Assembly: GCF_003418935.1 (NCBI RefSeq)
Contig: NZ_QVMT01000001.1
Span: 248,001 to 312,000 of the forward strand
Length of the DNA stretch: 64,000 bases
Reading direction: 5' to 3'
Origin: Emticicia sp. C21
GTDB lineage: Bacteria > Bacteroidota > Bacteroidia > Cytophagales > Spirosomataceae
The stretch's first letter is position 1, and each line of letters starts with the position of its first letter. The position numbers and the translations under genes were made by a program. Shown here in pieces: positions 33,852-43,512 of the stretch. A model generated the notes under the pieces. The model worked only from the letters and a program-made list of their open reading frames with translations. It was not told where the DNA came from and made no database searches.

Positions 33852-34499
33852 TTATTCATAGGCATCGTCTTTTGAATCAACTTTTTTCGATTGTGGAGAC
33901 CCATGTTGACGAAGAAAAACGGTAAAATATACGATTACAAATACTGCCAGAAACTCACTCTGCCAGTTCTGAAATGATTCAAACCAGAAGTCGGTGCTTC
34001 CTATGTAGTCAAAATAGAAATCAGGGTTTTCATTTTTTAACAATTGTTCAGTCTGATGATGTCTGAAACTTCCCCAACTATGTGCGGCAAATGACAACAA
34101 GAAGAAAGTAAAAAGTGTAAGACTTAAAGAATTGGCATAAAGCCATTTAATTAATCCGCCTTGTCTGACTGCCCAATGCGGGCTCTTATGCTCGTCTGGC
34201 TTCTTGTCTTTTTCTCCAATAGGATTCGATTCAGGAGAGCCATGCTGATAGAGGAATATGCTGAACACCACAAAAATAAACATCTGTAAGAACTCACTTT
34301 CCCAGTTTTCGAAAGTGGCCGATACAAAATGTCCACTTGTCAGATAATCAAAAAAAGGAATAGGCTTCCCATTATCCTCGAGCAGTTCTTCATTATACAC
34401 TTTCCAACCTGTAAGGGCTTGCCCTGCCCAGAAAACCAGAAATAATACTAGCAATGAAATAGAAAGACCATTTTTTTTAAGAAAAGACGCCTTTTTCAT
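33852..34499 (-). CDS. DUF6766-family membrane protein with an internal duplication
   Basis: The protein is 215 residues with four to five helices. Two halves repeat the same motif: FENWESEFLQMF then FLYQHGSPES, and FQNWQSEFLAVF then FLRQHGSPQS. A central charged segment (EKDKKPDEHKSPHW) separates them. It belongs to DUF6766, common in stress-related clusters with YciF-type genes. The mechanism is unknown. Confidence 0.75.
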   Translation of the reverse strand: MKKASFLKKNGLSISLLVLFLVFWAGQALTGWKVYNEELLEDNGKPIPFFDYLTSGHFVSATFENWESEFLQMFIFVVFSIFLYQHGSPESNPIGEKDKKPDEHKSPHWAVRQGGLIKWLYANSLSLTLFTFFLLSFAAHSWGSFRHHQTEQLLKNENPDFYFDYIGSTDFWFESFQNWQSEFLAVFVIVYFTVFLRQHGSPQSKKVDSKDDAYE

Positions 34500-34908
34500 C
34501 TCTACAGACTTTTAAAGTGTTTGTTCGTATATATACTTTACTGAATAAAAATTCTGCGCCATAAATAATTACGTGGAGCGTATTACTCATCAAATAACTA
34601 AATGAGATTAAAAATCCATTTATAGCCTCATAAGTAGGATAAAAATCACCAATTGCTCAATGGTACGCTTTTTTGTTTAACAATATCAATATTTTCAAAC
34701 TCATTTATTAAACAAAATACATGATGGAATGTGTATTCACTTAACACCAATGTAAAGACTCAATTAAATTTGTTTGTAAATAAAATGGAGATGTACTACA
34801 GTTTTGTTGTGACTATTTTTTTGCTGTGACTAAAATTGTCAAACTAATCAGGTGCTATTCTACACCACATGCTAATATTCTATATTTTACTGTGATTTTG
34901 TAAGTCCT
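34500..34908 (+). promoter_or_regulatory. Region upstream of the alpha-amylase gene with a direct repeat
   Basis: No gene is visible in these 409 bases. TTTGTTGTGACTA (34803-34815) and TTTGCTGTGACTA (34820-34832) are direct repeats 17 bases apart, about 80 bases before the amylase ATG. They may be a regulator site; nothing else is clear. Confidence 0.35.
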
Positions 34909-36396
34909 ATGGAAACAAATGGAGTAATACTACAATACTTTGAATGGTACTATCCGGCTGATGGTACATTATGGAATAAATTAGCCGATGAAGCTGAACA
35001 TTTGCCTGCCTTAGGCATAACTGCCGTTTGGGTACCATCAGCCTGTAAAGGTGCAGAGGGTGCTAAATCAAGAGGCTATGATATTTATGACCATTATGAC
35101 TTAGGCGAGTTTAACCAGAAAGACACCGTCAGAACCAAATATGGTACCAAAGAACAATACCTGAATATGATTAAAAAGTTACATGAAAACGGTATCCAGG
35201 TATATGCTGATATAGTGCTTAATCATCTGGCAGGGGCTGATGAGAATGAAAAAGTATGGGTAAAAAAAATGGATCCTGAAACCAATGTTGACCCCATATC
35301 TGAGCCAATACAAATAGAAGCGTCAACTCGTTTTACTTATCCGGGCAGAGGGGGTAAATATTCTGATTTTGTTTGGGACTATCATTGCTTTAGTGGTGTA
35401 GGTTATGCCGCTGATTTACAGGAAAAAGGTGTTTTCAAAATTCAGAATGAATACGATACCAAATGGGAGGAAGTGATTGGAAACGATAAAGCTAATTATG
35501 ATTTTCTGATGCTTTCTGATATTGAGTATCGCAACCCGGTTGTACGGGAAGAAATGAAGCAATGGGGAAAATGGTATTATGAAACTGCTGGTTTCGATGG
35601 CGTGAGACTGGATGCCCTTAAACATATTACACCTGATTTCCCACCAGAGTGGCTAGATTTTATGAGAGAGAATTTTAAGTCTGACCTGTTTGCAGTGGGA
35701 GAATACTGGACTGATAAAAAGCTTGATCAGTTAGAAAAATATATTAAGGCAACACAAGGCAAAATACACATGTTTGATGTGCCGCTTCACTATAATCTAA
35801 GTGTTGCATCTAAGTGCAATCAAGAGTACAACCTTAGTACTATTTTCGACAATTCTTTAGTAAGTACACAGCCCTCGTTAGCCGTAACTTTTGTAGAAAA
35901 CCATGATACACAGCCTATTCAATCTTTAGAATCAGGAGTTGAGCCGTGGTTTAAACCTTTGGCTTATGCCCTTATATTATTAAGAAAAGAAGGTTATCCA
36001 TGTGTTTTCTATGCAGATTTTTATGGTACAAGCTATGAAGACAAAGGCAAAGATGGCAAATATCATAAAATAGAAATGCCTAAAATTAAAGAGCTACCTA
36101 AGCTACTGGTAATTCGTAAGCATTATGCCTATGGAGATCAGAAAGATTATTTCGATAACAGCAATTGTATTGGATGGGTAAGAGAGGGTAATGACGAACA
36201 TCCCGGCTGTGTAGTGATTTTATCAAATGGTGAGAATAGCGAGAAAAATATGGAAGTGGGCAAGCAGCATAGTGGTAAGCACTATGTAGATTTTCTACAG
36301 AATGTCAATGAAGAAGTAATAATTGATGAAAATGGTACAGGCACCTTTCCTGTTAATAAAAAATCGGTATCTGTCTGGGTTTTGAAAGAAAATTAA
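34909..36396 (+). CDS. Cytoplasmic alpha-amylase (GH13)
   Basis: The protein is 495 residues without a signal peptide, so it acts in the cytosol. GH13 regions are present: VYADIVLNH, GFDGVRLDALKH with nucleophile D235, FAVGEYW with acid/base E265, and FVENHDTQ with D333. The opening NGVILQYFEWYYPADGTLWNKLADEAEHL is typical of subfamily 5, which includes bacterial liquefying and cytoplasmic amylases. It hydrolyses alpha-1,4-glucans such as glycogen or maltodextrin. An SDR gene follows by 35 bases and is probably co-transcribed. Confidence 0.93.
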   Translation: METNGVILQYFEWYYPADGTLWNKLADEAEHLPALGITAVWVPSACKGAEGAKSRGYDIYDHYDLGEFNQKDTVRTKYGTKEQYLNMIKKLHENGIQVYADIVLNHLAGADENEKVWVKKMDPETNVDPISEPIQIEASTRFTYPGRGGKYSDFVWDYHCFSGVGYAADLQEKGVFKIQNEYDTKWEEVIGNDKANYDFLMLSDIEYRNPVVREEMKQWGKWYYETAGFDGVRLDALKHITPDFPPEWLDFMRENFKSDLFAVGEYWTDKKLDQLEKYIKATQGKIHMFDVPLHYNLSVASKCNQEYNLSTIFDNSLVSTQPSLAVTFVENHDTQPIQSLESGVEPWFKPLAYALILLRKEGYPCVFYADFYGTSYEDKGKDGKYHKIEMPKIKELPKLLVIRKHYAYGDQKDYFDNSNCIGWVREGNDEHPGCVVILSNGENSEKNMEVGKQHSGKHYVDFLQNVNEEVIIDENGTGTFPVNKKSVSVWVLKEN

Positions 36397-36431
36397 ATCT
36401 ATAAAATATAAAAAACTAAAAAATCTACGCA

Positions 36432-37274
36432 ATGAAATCAGATAAAGAGCAAATTGACAAAGCTTCTTCAGGAGAGGCGGACATGAAAGTAAAACCCATT
36501 TTTGAAAGAGAATATGACACAGCCGATAAGAAACTAGCGGATAAAGTAGCGATTGTGACGGGAGGCGACAGTGGGATAGGAAGGGCTATATGTATAGCTT
36601 TTGCGCGAGAGGGTGCCAAAGTAGCTATTGTTTATATTGATGATGATACCGATGCTAAAGAAACCAAAAAGCTAGTAGAAGAAAAAGGAAGTGAGGCCCT
36701 ACTAATAAATACTGATATAAGTATTGAAAAAAATTGTAAGAAGATTGTACAGAAAGTAATAGATAAATGGAAACGGCTAGATATTTTAGTTAATAATGCC
36801 GCTGTGCAGTTTCCGGCAGCTATTGAAAAAATTGAAGAAAAAAACTTACTCAAAACATTCAGAACAAATATATTTTCACAGATTTTTCTGGTACAGGCTG
36901 CACTACCGCATTTGAAAGAGGGCAGTTCTATCATTAATACGACTTCGAGTACAGCCTATACGGGCAATCCTTTTCTGTTAGATTATTCTGCTACCAAAGG
37001 AGCAATCGTGACATTTACTCGTTCCCTCTCAGGCATTCTGAATGGCAAAAAAATAAGGGTCAATGCTGTAGCGCCAGGGCCTATCTGGACTCCATTGATT
37101 GCTGCTACTTTCCCGGATGAAACCTTAGATACTTTTGGAAAAGATACCCCTATGCAAAGAGCAGGGCAACCAGCCGAAGTAGCTCCGGCTTACGTTTTTC
37201 TGGCTTCAGACGATGCCAGTTATATTACAGGTCAGGTCATTCATATAAATGGCGGAACTATCGTAAATGGATAG
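36432..37274 (+). CDS. Short-chain dehydrogenase/reductase (general stress type)
   Basis: The protein is 280 residues. After an N-terminal extension of about 35 residues, typical of the YhdF/YdaD-type SDRs, come VTGGDSGIGRAICIAFAREGAKV (cofactor loop), NNAAVQFPA, the active site Y185-S-A-T-K189, and NAVAPGPIWTPL. It is an NAD(P)-dependent oxidoreductase of unknown substrate. Its position behind the amylase gene and near YciF-type genes suggests stress metabolism. Confidence 0.9.
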   Translation: MKSDKEQIDKASSGEADMKVKPIFEREYDTADKKLADKVAIVTGGDSGIGRAICIAFAREGAKVAIVYIDDDTDAKETKKLVEEKGSEALLINTDISIEKNCKKIVQKVIDKWKRLDILVNNAAVQFPAAIEKIEEKNLLKTFRTNIFSQIFLVQAALPHLKEGSSIINTTSSTAYTGNPFLLDYSATKGAIVTFTRSLSGILNGKKIRVNAVAPGPIWTPLIAATFPDETLDTFGKDTPMQRAGQPAEVAPAYVFLASDDASYITGQVIHINGGTIVNG

Positions 37275-37627
37275 AAAATGATAGGCAGAATGTGTAAAAA
37301 ATTAAATTTTCTATTAAATTTCAGTTAAAACCAGATTTTTTTCACCCCAAAAGGCAATTTTTAATAGAAAAAAGCTATTTTTATAGATAACTTACTAAAC
37401 CCAACATAACGCATGAATCAATTAATAGAAAAGGAAGTTTATATAGCCAAAGAAAACTAAACTTCGCTCCTTTAATTCAATACCTAAAAGCGTTAAAGGT
37501 GATTTACTGAAAATCATCTGAACCATGTAAACACAGAAGCTGTTTTGTAAAAAAGGCAGATTTTGTGGAGGGTTTATGTGTTAGTCCCATCTATAAAAAA
37601 TTTACACATACTATAAAAGACCTTACT
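37275..37627. other. Gene-free stretch upstream of the response regulator
   Basis: These 353 AT-rich bases show no supported gene. They contain no obvious TAnnTTTG near the regulator's ATG at 37628. Confidence 0.3.
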
Positions 37628-38047
37628 ATGCACGTATCATTGAATGTAGTCTTGGCGGAAGACGATAAAGACTATCAGGAAATATTTAACAATGCACTCA
37701 CAGAAGTAAATATTCCAACAAAGCTGACAGTTGTAAGCGATGGTGTGGAATTGATGCAAACCTTGCAATCTCCTGAATCTCCAGCATATAATATTGTTGT
37801 ATTAGACATTAATATGCCTAAAAAAGATGGGATTGAGTGCCTGAAAGAAATCAGGAAAGACAAAAATCTAAGTAGTACTTTTTCGGTTATCCTGACATCA
37901 AGCCAGGATACAGTGATGAAACAAACTGCTTATGATGCCGGAGCTAATTTGTTTCTGACCAAACCTGAGGATTTTGATGAATATGTCGAAACAGTCAGAA
38001 AAATATTAACTTCTGACTGGCAATTGAAGTTGCCGATTTTCTTTTAA
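37628..38047 (+). CDS. Single-domain response regulator (Rcp1-like)
   Basis: The protein is 139 residues from the ATG at 37628; an in-frame GTG at 37565 would add 21 unlikely residues. It is a stand-alone receiver: E11-D12-D13, phospho-acceptor D60 (VVLDINMPKKDGIE), T/S in VILTSSQD and K in FLTKPEDF. No output domain is present, so it works by phospho-relay or protein contact. A close paralogue is at 47877-48293 beside a large histidine kinase, which may also phosphorylate this one (inference). A strong terminator follows. Confidence 0.88.
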   Translation: MHVSLNVVLAEDDKDYQEIFNNALTEVNIPTKLTVVSDGVELMQTLQSPESPAYNIVVLDINMPKKDGIECLKEIRKDKNLSSTFSVILTSSQDTVMKQTAYDAGANLFLTKPEDFDEYVETVRKILTSDWQLKLPIFF

Positions 38048-38102
38048 AATCTGTAGCTGCTTTAAATAAATTTAGATATTAGCAAGATATAATAAATTCT
38101 CT

Positions 38103-38143
38103 AAGGGTGATATATTCAAAGCAAGGATATATCACCCTTTTTA
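38103..38143 (+). terminator. Terminator of the single-domain response regulator
   Basis: AAGGGTGATATAT (38103-38115) pairs perfectly with ATATATCACCCTT (38127-38139), followed by TTTT. Confidence 0.85.
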
Positions 38144-38320
38144 GTATTTATAGAGCTTTACTAGTTTATTATACCAGACATTTTCCCCCTCAAATATACT
38201 AAACTGCTCTACTTATCTGTTATTAAACTATACTGCACTAGAAAGCTCTCATCTCCTACCCCTTTATATTAACCTAATTAACAGATTTAACACATTTGTT
38301 AAGTCACTAACTTACCCAAT

Positions 38321-38563
38321 ATGATACTAATGCATAACATCAGAGAGATAATCAAAGATGCTTTACAAAGGTTTGGCATACATTACGAAGAAATCACAGC
38401 GAGTAGCACCGATGAAGGTAAAACTATAGTATTAGCCAAAAAGAACTGCCCTGTTCTATTCGAAGATTTCATTCAGTTTATTAAACAAGAGGGCTTCAAA
38501 TACAATTCTTACTTCTGCCCTACCAGAAACCGAATTAAGATTGATGTGAATTTAGCGATTTAG
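38321..38563 (+). CDS. Small hypothetical protein
   Basis: The protein is 80 residues, or 77 from the second ATG at 38330. The sequence has a plausible alpha/beta pattern (NIREIIKDALQRFGIHYEEI, FEDFIQFIKQEGFKYNSYF) but no recognised family. It is isolated between a terminator and a Nudix-type regulator gene. Confidence 0.4.
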   Translation: MILMHNIREIIKDALQRFGIHYEEITASSTDEGKTIVLAKKNCPVLFEDFIQFIKQEGFKYNSYFCPTRNRIKIDVNLAI

Positions 38564-38677
38564 ACTACGTGGCCCGGTGATTTAGTGATTTGAAAGGCTT
38601 AATTAATGGCTAAATAATTGAGGATATTACAGTGAGGTGTCATCTGCTCATGCTCTAACCCATCAATTAAATCTGAA

Positions 38678-39433
38678 CTATTCAAGATGTAAATCAGCTT
38701 CTCCAATATTATTCTTAAATCGATACAAATACGGTGCTTTATTAGCAGCTCCCGTAAATTTCTTTTCAAGACGTTCAAGTATATCCAGATCCAGTATCAT
38801 TTTCTGAAAATTATTCCGGCGAAAAGGTTTATCTAATACTGTTTCGTATAAATCCTGTACTTCTTTCATCGTAAATGTTTCAGGTAGCAAATTAAAACCT
38901 ATCAGCTTATGGTTCAGCATGAGTCTCAGGTAACCAAGTGCTTTCATGACAATTTCTGCATGGTCAAATGCTAAAGGTGGCAGTTCTTTAATATCATACC
39001 ACTCGCACGACTCATCTAATTCAGAGCAAACCGGTACTACTTTATGAATATCTACCAAAGCATAATAGCCTATCGAGATAAACCGACGCTGCACCCAGGC
39101 AACATCTTCGGCCGTTAAGCCTGATTCTAAAAACTTATCCCAATGAAAATCTAACACATCTTGCATCAGTCCTGGAGAAGAACGTTCGAGGCTGCCAAAT
39201 ACCCTGAATTGCTCTAAATAAATATCACGTATGCCTGTTCGTTCGGCCAGGATTCTCAAAGCGGCATCATCCAGACTTTCGTTTTGTAAAATGAAGCCTC
39301 CGGGAAGTGTCCAGATATTTTTAAGAATCTTGATTTTCGGCAACAATACCCGCAATTGTCTGTCATGAAATCCGAGAATAACGCAATCTATGGATACCTG
39401 TTCTATATAGTCTTCTTTATTAAGTATGTTCAT
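38678..39433 (-). CDS. Nudix-domain transcriptional regulator (NrtR/AraR type)
   Basis: The protein is 251 residues. An N-terminal Nudix-like domain (about 12-150) has GGFILQNESLDDAALRILAERTGI; the catalytic RExxEE reads RIxxER, so hydrolase activity is unlikely. The C-terminal winged-helix (about 160-235; LPETFTMKEVQDLYETVLDKPFRRNNFQKMI) is the DNA-binding part of NrtR/AraR-type regulators, in which the Nudix fold senses a nucleotide or sugar ligand. It is divergent from a large sugar dehydrogenase gene, a possible target. An inverted repeat lies between them. Confidence 0.85.
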   Translation of the reverse strand: MNILNKEDYIEQVSIDCVILGFHDRQLRVLLPKIKILKNIWTLPGGFILQNESLDDAALRILAERTGIRDIYLEQFRVFGSLERSSPGLMQDVLDFHWDKFLESGLTAEDVAWVQRRFISIGYYALVDIHKVVPVCSELDESCEWYDIKELPPLAFDHAEIVMKALGYLRLMLNHKLIGFNLLPETFTMKEVQDLYETVLDKPFRRNNFQKMILDLDILERLEKKFTGAANKAPYLYRFKNNIGEADLHLE

Positions 39434-39549
39434 CAGGCTGATACTTGGTGTTGTGTAAAATACGTTAGAAATAGGTGTTTAGACTAATTTTTCTAAAATG
39501 GGTACTATTTGTTCTCCGATTGATACAAAAGTAGTCAAAATTTCATTAT

Positions 39550-39566
39550 TGTCTAAAAAAAAGACA
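39550..39566. promoter_or_regulatory. Inverted repeat TGTCT-N7-AGACA in the divergent region
   Basis: TGTCT (39550-39554) and AGACA (39562-39566) flank seven A residues, with AT-rich symmetric flanks. It lies 117 bases upstream of the Nudix regulator's ATG and 194 before the large dehydrogenase, and is a candidate operator for the regulator. Confidence 0.35.
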
Positions 39567-39759
39567 TTATATCTTGTTTTATATTTTTTAAGTAATCACA
39601 TTTGTACCAGAAAAGAATTTCGTCCTGAAACTAACCTATTAGTCATCTGTCTTCTATCTAAAGAGAACTGAGCAACTACGGGAATGTATCAACTCCTTTT
39701 CTCAGGTACCTCATCGCGTACGGGCTGTTAATCAAACTTCAAAATCAATGTATTCAATC

Positions 39760-42700
39760 ATGATGAAACGCTTAAAGACCTTTACTCTTCTTTTGGCTGT
39801 GCTTCTCTCCTTTGTAGGAGTTCAGGCACAAGTCAAAAAGCCTAATCTTTTGGTTTTCAGCAAAACTGCCGCATTCAGACATGCTTCTATTGAGGCTGGA
39901 AAAAAAGCTCTTGCTAAAATGGCTACTGAAAAAGGCTTTGCTGTAACCTTTACCGAAGACGCCGAGGCGTTTAATGAAACCGATTTAAAGAAATACAATG
40001 CAGTACTCTTCCTAAGCACTACCGGAGATGTATTGAACGACAAACAACAAGCTGTTTTTGAGCGCTTCATCCAGGCAGGTGGCGGCTATGTGGGTATCCA
40101 TGCAGCTACTGATACTGAATATGAGTGGCCTTGGTATGGTAAGCTGGCAGGTGCCTATTTCCTTGACCATCCGATGGTGCCAAGCAACGTGCAAAAAGGG
40201 AAGTATACAGTTGTGCAGAAAAACTGGGCAACACAAGGTATGCCTGAAACCTTTGAAAGAAGCGATGAGTTTTATAGCTTTAAAGATATTTCGCCTAAAA
40301 TCAATGTTTTGATAACCATTGATGAAAAGACTTATCAAGGGGGCAAAAACCCTGATTATCACCCGATGAGCTGGTATCAGGAATTTGACGGTGGGCGTTC
40401 GTTCTATACAGCGATGGGACACACTGACGAAACTTTTGTAGAGCCTTTATTCTTAAATCACCTATATGCTGGTATTAACTATGCCATGGGTGGACCAAAC
40501 CCTAAACCTTTAAACTATGCCAATGCTCGTCCGGAAGAAAACCGCTTTACAAAAGTGGTTTTAGAAGAAAAACTGGACGAGCCAATGGAGTTGAGCGTGC
40601 TGAACGATGGCCGTATTTTATTTATAGAGCGTAAAGGAGCTGTAAGGATTTACAATACCAAAACCAAGCAACTGAAAACTATTGCTAACATACCTGTAAG
40701 TACTAAATACAAAAACAAAGAAGGCAAAGAATCGACAGCAGAGGATGGATTATTGGGAATGAGTAAAGACCCGAATTTTGCACAGAATCACTGGATATAT
40801 CTATATTACTCAACACCTGAAAAATCATCGAATATCCTTACTCGTTACGAATTGAAGGGTGATGAACTGGTGCTTTCATCTAAAAAAGTATTGCTGGAGA
40901 TTTCGACTCAACGTGAAGAATGTTGCCATACCGCCGGTTCTATTGCCTGGGATAAAGTAGGTAATCTTTATCTATCGACAGGTGATAATACCAACCCTCA
41001 TGGCTCGAATGGCTATAGCCCAAGTGATGAAAGACCCGGTAGAGAATCCTGGGATGCACAGAAATCATCGGCTAATACCAACGATTTGAGAGGAAAAATC
41101 ATCCGAATCAAACCAACGGCTGATGGGGGTTATTCTATTCCTGAAGGAAACCTATTCCCTAAAGGTACAGCAGGTACTCGTCCTGAAATCTATACGATGG
41201 GTCACAGAAACCCATTCAGAATTGCAGTGGATAATAAAACCGGATTTGTGTATTGGGGAGAAGTTGGTCCGGATGGCAGCAAACCTGCTGACGACAGAGG
41301 CCCGGCAGGGCACGATGAAGTAGGCCAGGCCCGTAAAGCAGGTAACTTCGGTTGGCCTCATTTTGTTGGCGACAACAAAGCATACAATAAATATGATTTT
41401 GCCAATAACAAATCACTGGAGAAATGGGAGGTGAATGCCCCTACCAATACTTCGCCAAGCAATACCGGTTTGAAAGTATTACCTCCTGCGCAAAAAGCCT
41501 TTATCTGGTACCCTTATGCTGCTTCTAAGGAGTTCCCATTAGTGGGTAGTGGTGGTAGAAATGCCATGGCAGGGCCTGTATTCTATTCTGATAATTTTAA
41601 AGCTGCTACTCGTGCATTTCCACAATATTATAATGGTAAGCTATTGATTTATGAGTGGATGCGTGGTTGGATCATGGCGGTAACCATGGACAAAGATGGT
41701 AATTATGTATCAATGGAGCGCTTTATGCCAAGCTATAAATTCAGCAACCCAATGGATATGGAATTTGCAGAAAATGGCGACTTATATATGTTAGAATACG
41801 GCTCTGGCTGGTTCACAGGCAATGATGATGCCCGATTGATTCGTATCGAATACAATGGAGGTAATCGTAAACCACAGATTGCTGTAGCGGCCAACCAATC
41901 AGGTGGCGCAGTGCCATTTACAGTAAAACTAAGCTCAAAAGGCTCGACTGATGCAGATGGAGACGCCTTGAAATATAGCTGGCAAATCACCTCAAAAAAT
42001 GGTTTTAATAAAGTTATTGCTACTCCTGATGCCAGTGTAACATTAACGAAACCCGGTATTTATAAAGCGACCTTAACTATCAATGATGGCAAAGGTGGCA
42101 CTAATACCCAATCTTTAGAATTGGTAGCAGGTAACGAACCTCCGGTATTGAGTTTTGATATGCCAAAAGGTAATAAGTCGTTTTATGTTGCCAATAAATC
42201 TTTTGAGTACGATATTAAAGTAAAGGACAAAGAAGATGGTACTTTAGGTAATGGTATTGATGCTGAAAATGTAGCAGTAAATATTGACTACTTGGCTGAA
42301 GGTTTTGACAAAATAGCCATCGCACAAGGACACCGTTCAGCAGATGCCAGTGCGGCATTTACTACAGGTAAAAAATTGATTGAAGCCAGTGATTGCAAAG
42401 CCTGCCACAGTGTAGAGAAAAAATCTATCGGGCCTGCCTATCGTGAAGTAGCCATGAAGTACAAAGGTGATAAAGAAGCTATTGATCGTTTGGCAAAGAA
42501 AGTAATCAGTGGTGGTAGTGGTGTTTGGGGAGAAACTGCTATGGCAGGCCATCCACAGGTATCAACATCTGATGCTACTGAAATGGTGAAATATATTCTG
42601 AACATTGCCAACGAAAAGCCTAAAGCAAAATCGTTGCCATTGCAAGGTAAATATACAGCCAAACTGCCAGCGAACGATAAAGGCAAAGGGATTTATATTG

Positions 42701-43482
42701 TAAGAGCCGCTTACGAAGATCAGGGTGCTAATGGCTTACCATCCTTGAAATCAGAACAAACATTTACTTTAAGAAATGCCTCATTAGGTGCGCATGATTT
42801 TGATAGATACGAAGATATCAACAAGATGGCATTCAGCGGCCGTAACCTGGCAATGCCTGCCAAATCAGGTGCTTACATGGTCTTGAATCAGGTTGATTTA
42901 AGTGGCATCACTGAATTACAGATACAGGCGATGGCGCCAAAACCACAAGTGAATGCTTTGGGTGGAAAAGTAGAACTCCGTTTGGATGGTCCTAAGGGCA
43001 AATTGGTAGGTGAGTCTGAATTCTTAGAGCCAACAGAAAAAATGAGTATGGCACCAAATATCTTGAAAGTACCTATCGGCAATGTAGAAGGTCTTCACGA
43101 TGTATATGTAGTATTTGTAAATCCGAAAGCTGAAGCCGGTACACTCATGATTGTAACAGGCTTAGAGTTTAAATTGAATCTACCGGAAGAACCAAAAACA
43201 AATACTGATACAGGTGCTTTACCAAAAGCAAATATCGGTGACTATATTGGTAAATACAAAATGGAAGGCTTACCTATTGACTATATTGAGTTTGAGGAAA
43301 AAGAAGGTAAATTATACTCGAAAGTTGCAGACCAGATAACACTTTTGGAGCCATCAGGTACTCCAGATAGTTTTATCAATGGCACTCAATCTAAAGCCAG
43401 TTTTATAAGGGATGCTAGCGGTAAAGTAAGCAAAATTAAGGTTGAAGCTATGGGCTCGACCTTTGAAGGCAAAAAACAATAA
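39760..43482 (+). CDS. Secreted ThuA - PQQ sugar dehydrogenase - PKD - cytochrome c multidomain protein
   Basis: The protein is about 1,240 residues with a signal peptide ending VQAQ; start is the ATG at 39760 or 39763 (39748 is also possible). Numbering below is from 39748. Order: ThuA-like glutamine-amidotransferase fold (about 30-250, GGGYVGIHAATDTEYEWPWY); a soluble PQQ glucose/sorbosone dehydrogenase-like beta-propeller (about 265-700; ECCHTAGSIAWD, GHRNPFRIAVD); PKD domain (about 705-795); cytochrome c with C883-K-A-C886-H887; a CBM6-like beta-sandwich (about 985-1155); and a final small domain. It likely oxidises a sugar in the periplasm and passes electrons through its own heme. This architecture is well known in Bacteroidota; the substrate is not. 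Confidence 0.88.
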   Translation: MMKRLKTFTLLLAVLLSFVGVQAQVKKPNLLVFSKTAAFRHASIEAGKKALAKMATEKGFAVTFTEDAEAFNETDLKKYNAVLFLSTTGDVLNDKQQAVFERFIQAGGGYVGIHAATDTEYEWPWYGKLAGAYFLDHPMVPSNVQKGKYTVVQKNWATQGMPETFERSDEFYSFKDISPKINVLITIDEKTYQGGKNPDYHPMSWYQEFDGGRSFYTAMGHTDETFVEPLFLNHLYAGINYAMGGPNPKPLNYANARPEENRFTKVVLEEKLDEPMELSVLNDGRILFIERKGAVRIYNTKTKQLKTIANIPVSTKYKNKEGKESTAEDGLLGMSKDPNFAQNHWIYLYYSTPEKSSNILTRYELKGDELVLSSKKVLLEISTQREECCHTAGSIAWDKVGNLYLSTGDNTNPHGSNGYSPSDERPGRESWDAQKSSANTNDLRGKIIRIKPTADGGYSIPEGNLFPKGTAGTRPEIYTMGHRNPFRIAVDNKTGFVYWGEVGPDGSKPADDRGPAGHDEVGQARKAGNFGWPHFVGDNKAYNKYDFANNKSLEKWEVNAPTNTSPSNTGLKVLPPAQKAFIWYPYAASKEFPLVGSGGRNAMAGPVFYSDNFKAATRAFPQYYNGKLLIYEWMRGWIMAVTMDKDGNYVSMERFMPSYKFSNPMDMEFAENGDLYMLEYGSGWFTGNDDARLIRIEYNGGNRKPQIAVAANQSGGAVPFTVKLSSKGSTDADGDALKYSWQITSKNGFNKVIATPDASVTLTKPGIYKATLTINDGKGGTNTQSLELVAGNEPPVLSFDMPKGNKSFYVANKSFEYDIKVKDKEDGTLGNGIDAENVAVNIDYLAEGFDKIAIAQGHRSADASAAFTTGKKLIEASDCKACHSVEKKSIGPAYREVAMKYKGDKEAIDRLAKKVISGGSGVWGETAMAGHPQVSTSDATEMVKYILNIANEKPKAKSLPLQGKYTAKLPANDKGKGIYIVRAAYEDQGANGLPSLKSEQTFTLRNASLGAHDFDRYEDINKMAFSGRNLAMPAKSGAYMVLNQVDLSGITELQIQAMAPKPQVNALGGKVELRLDGPKGKLVGESEFLEPTEKMSMAPNILKVPIGNVEGLHDVYVVFVNPKAEAGTLMIVTGLEFKLNLPEEPKTNTDTGALPKANIGDYIGKYKMEGLPIDYIEFEEKEGKLYSKVADQITLLEPSGTPDSFINGTQSKASFIRDASGKVSKIKVEAMGSTFEGKKQ

Positions 43483-43512
43483 TTTTATATTTAAATTCAA
43501 AATCAATAATCA

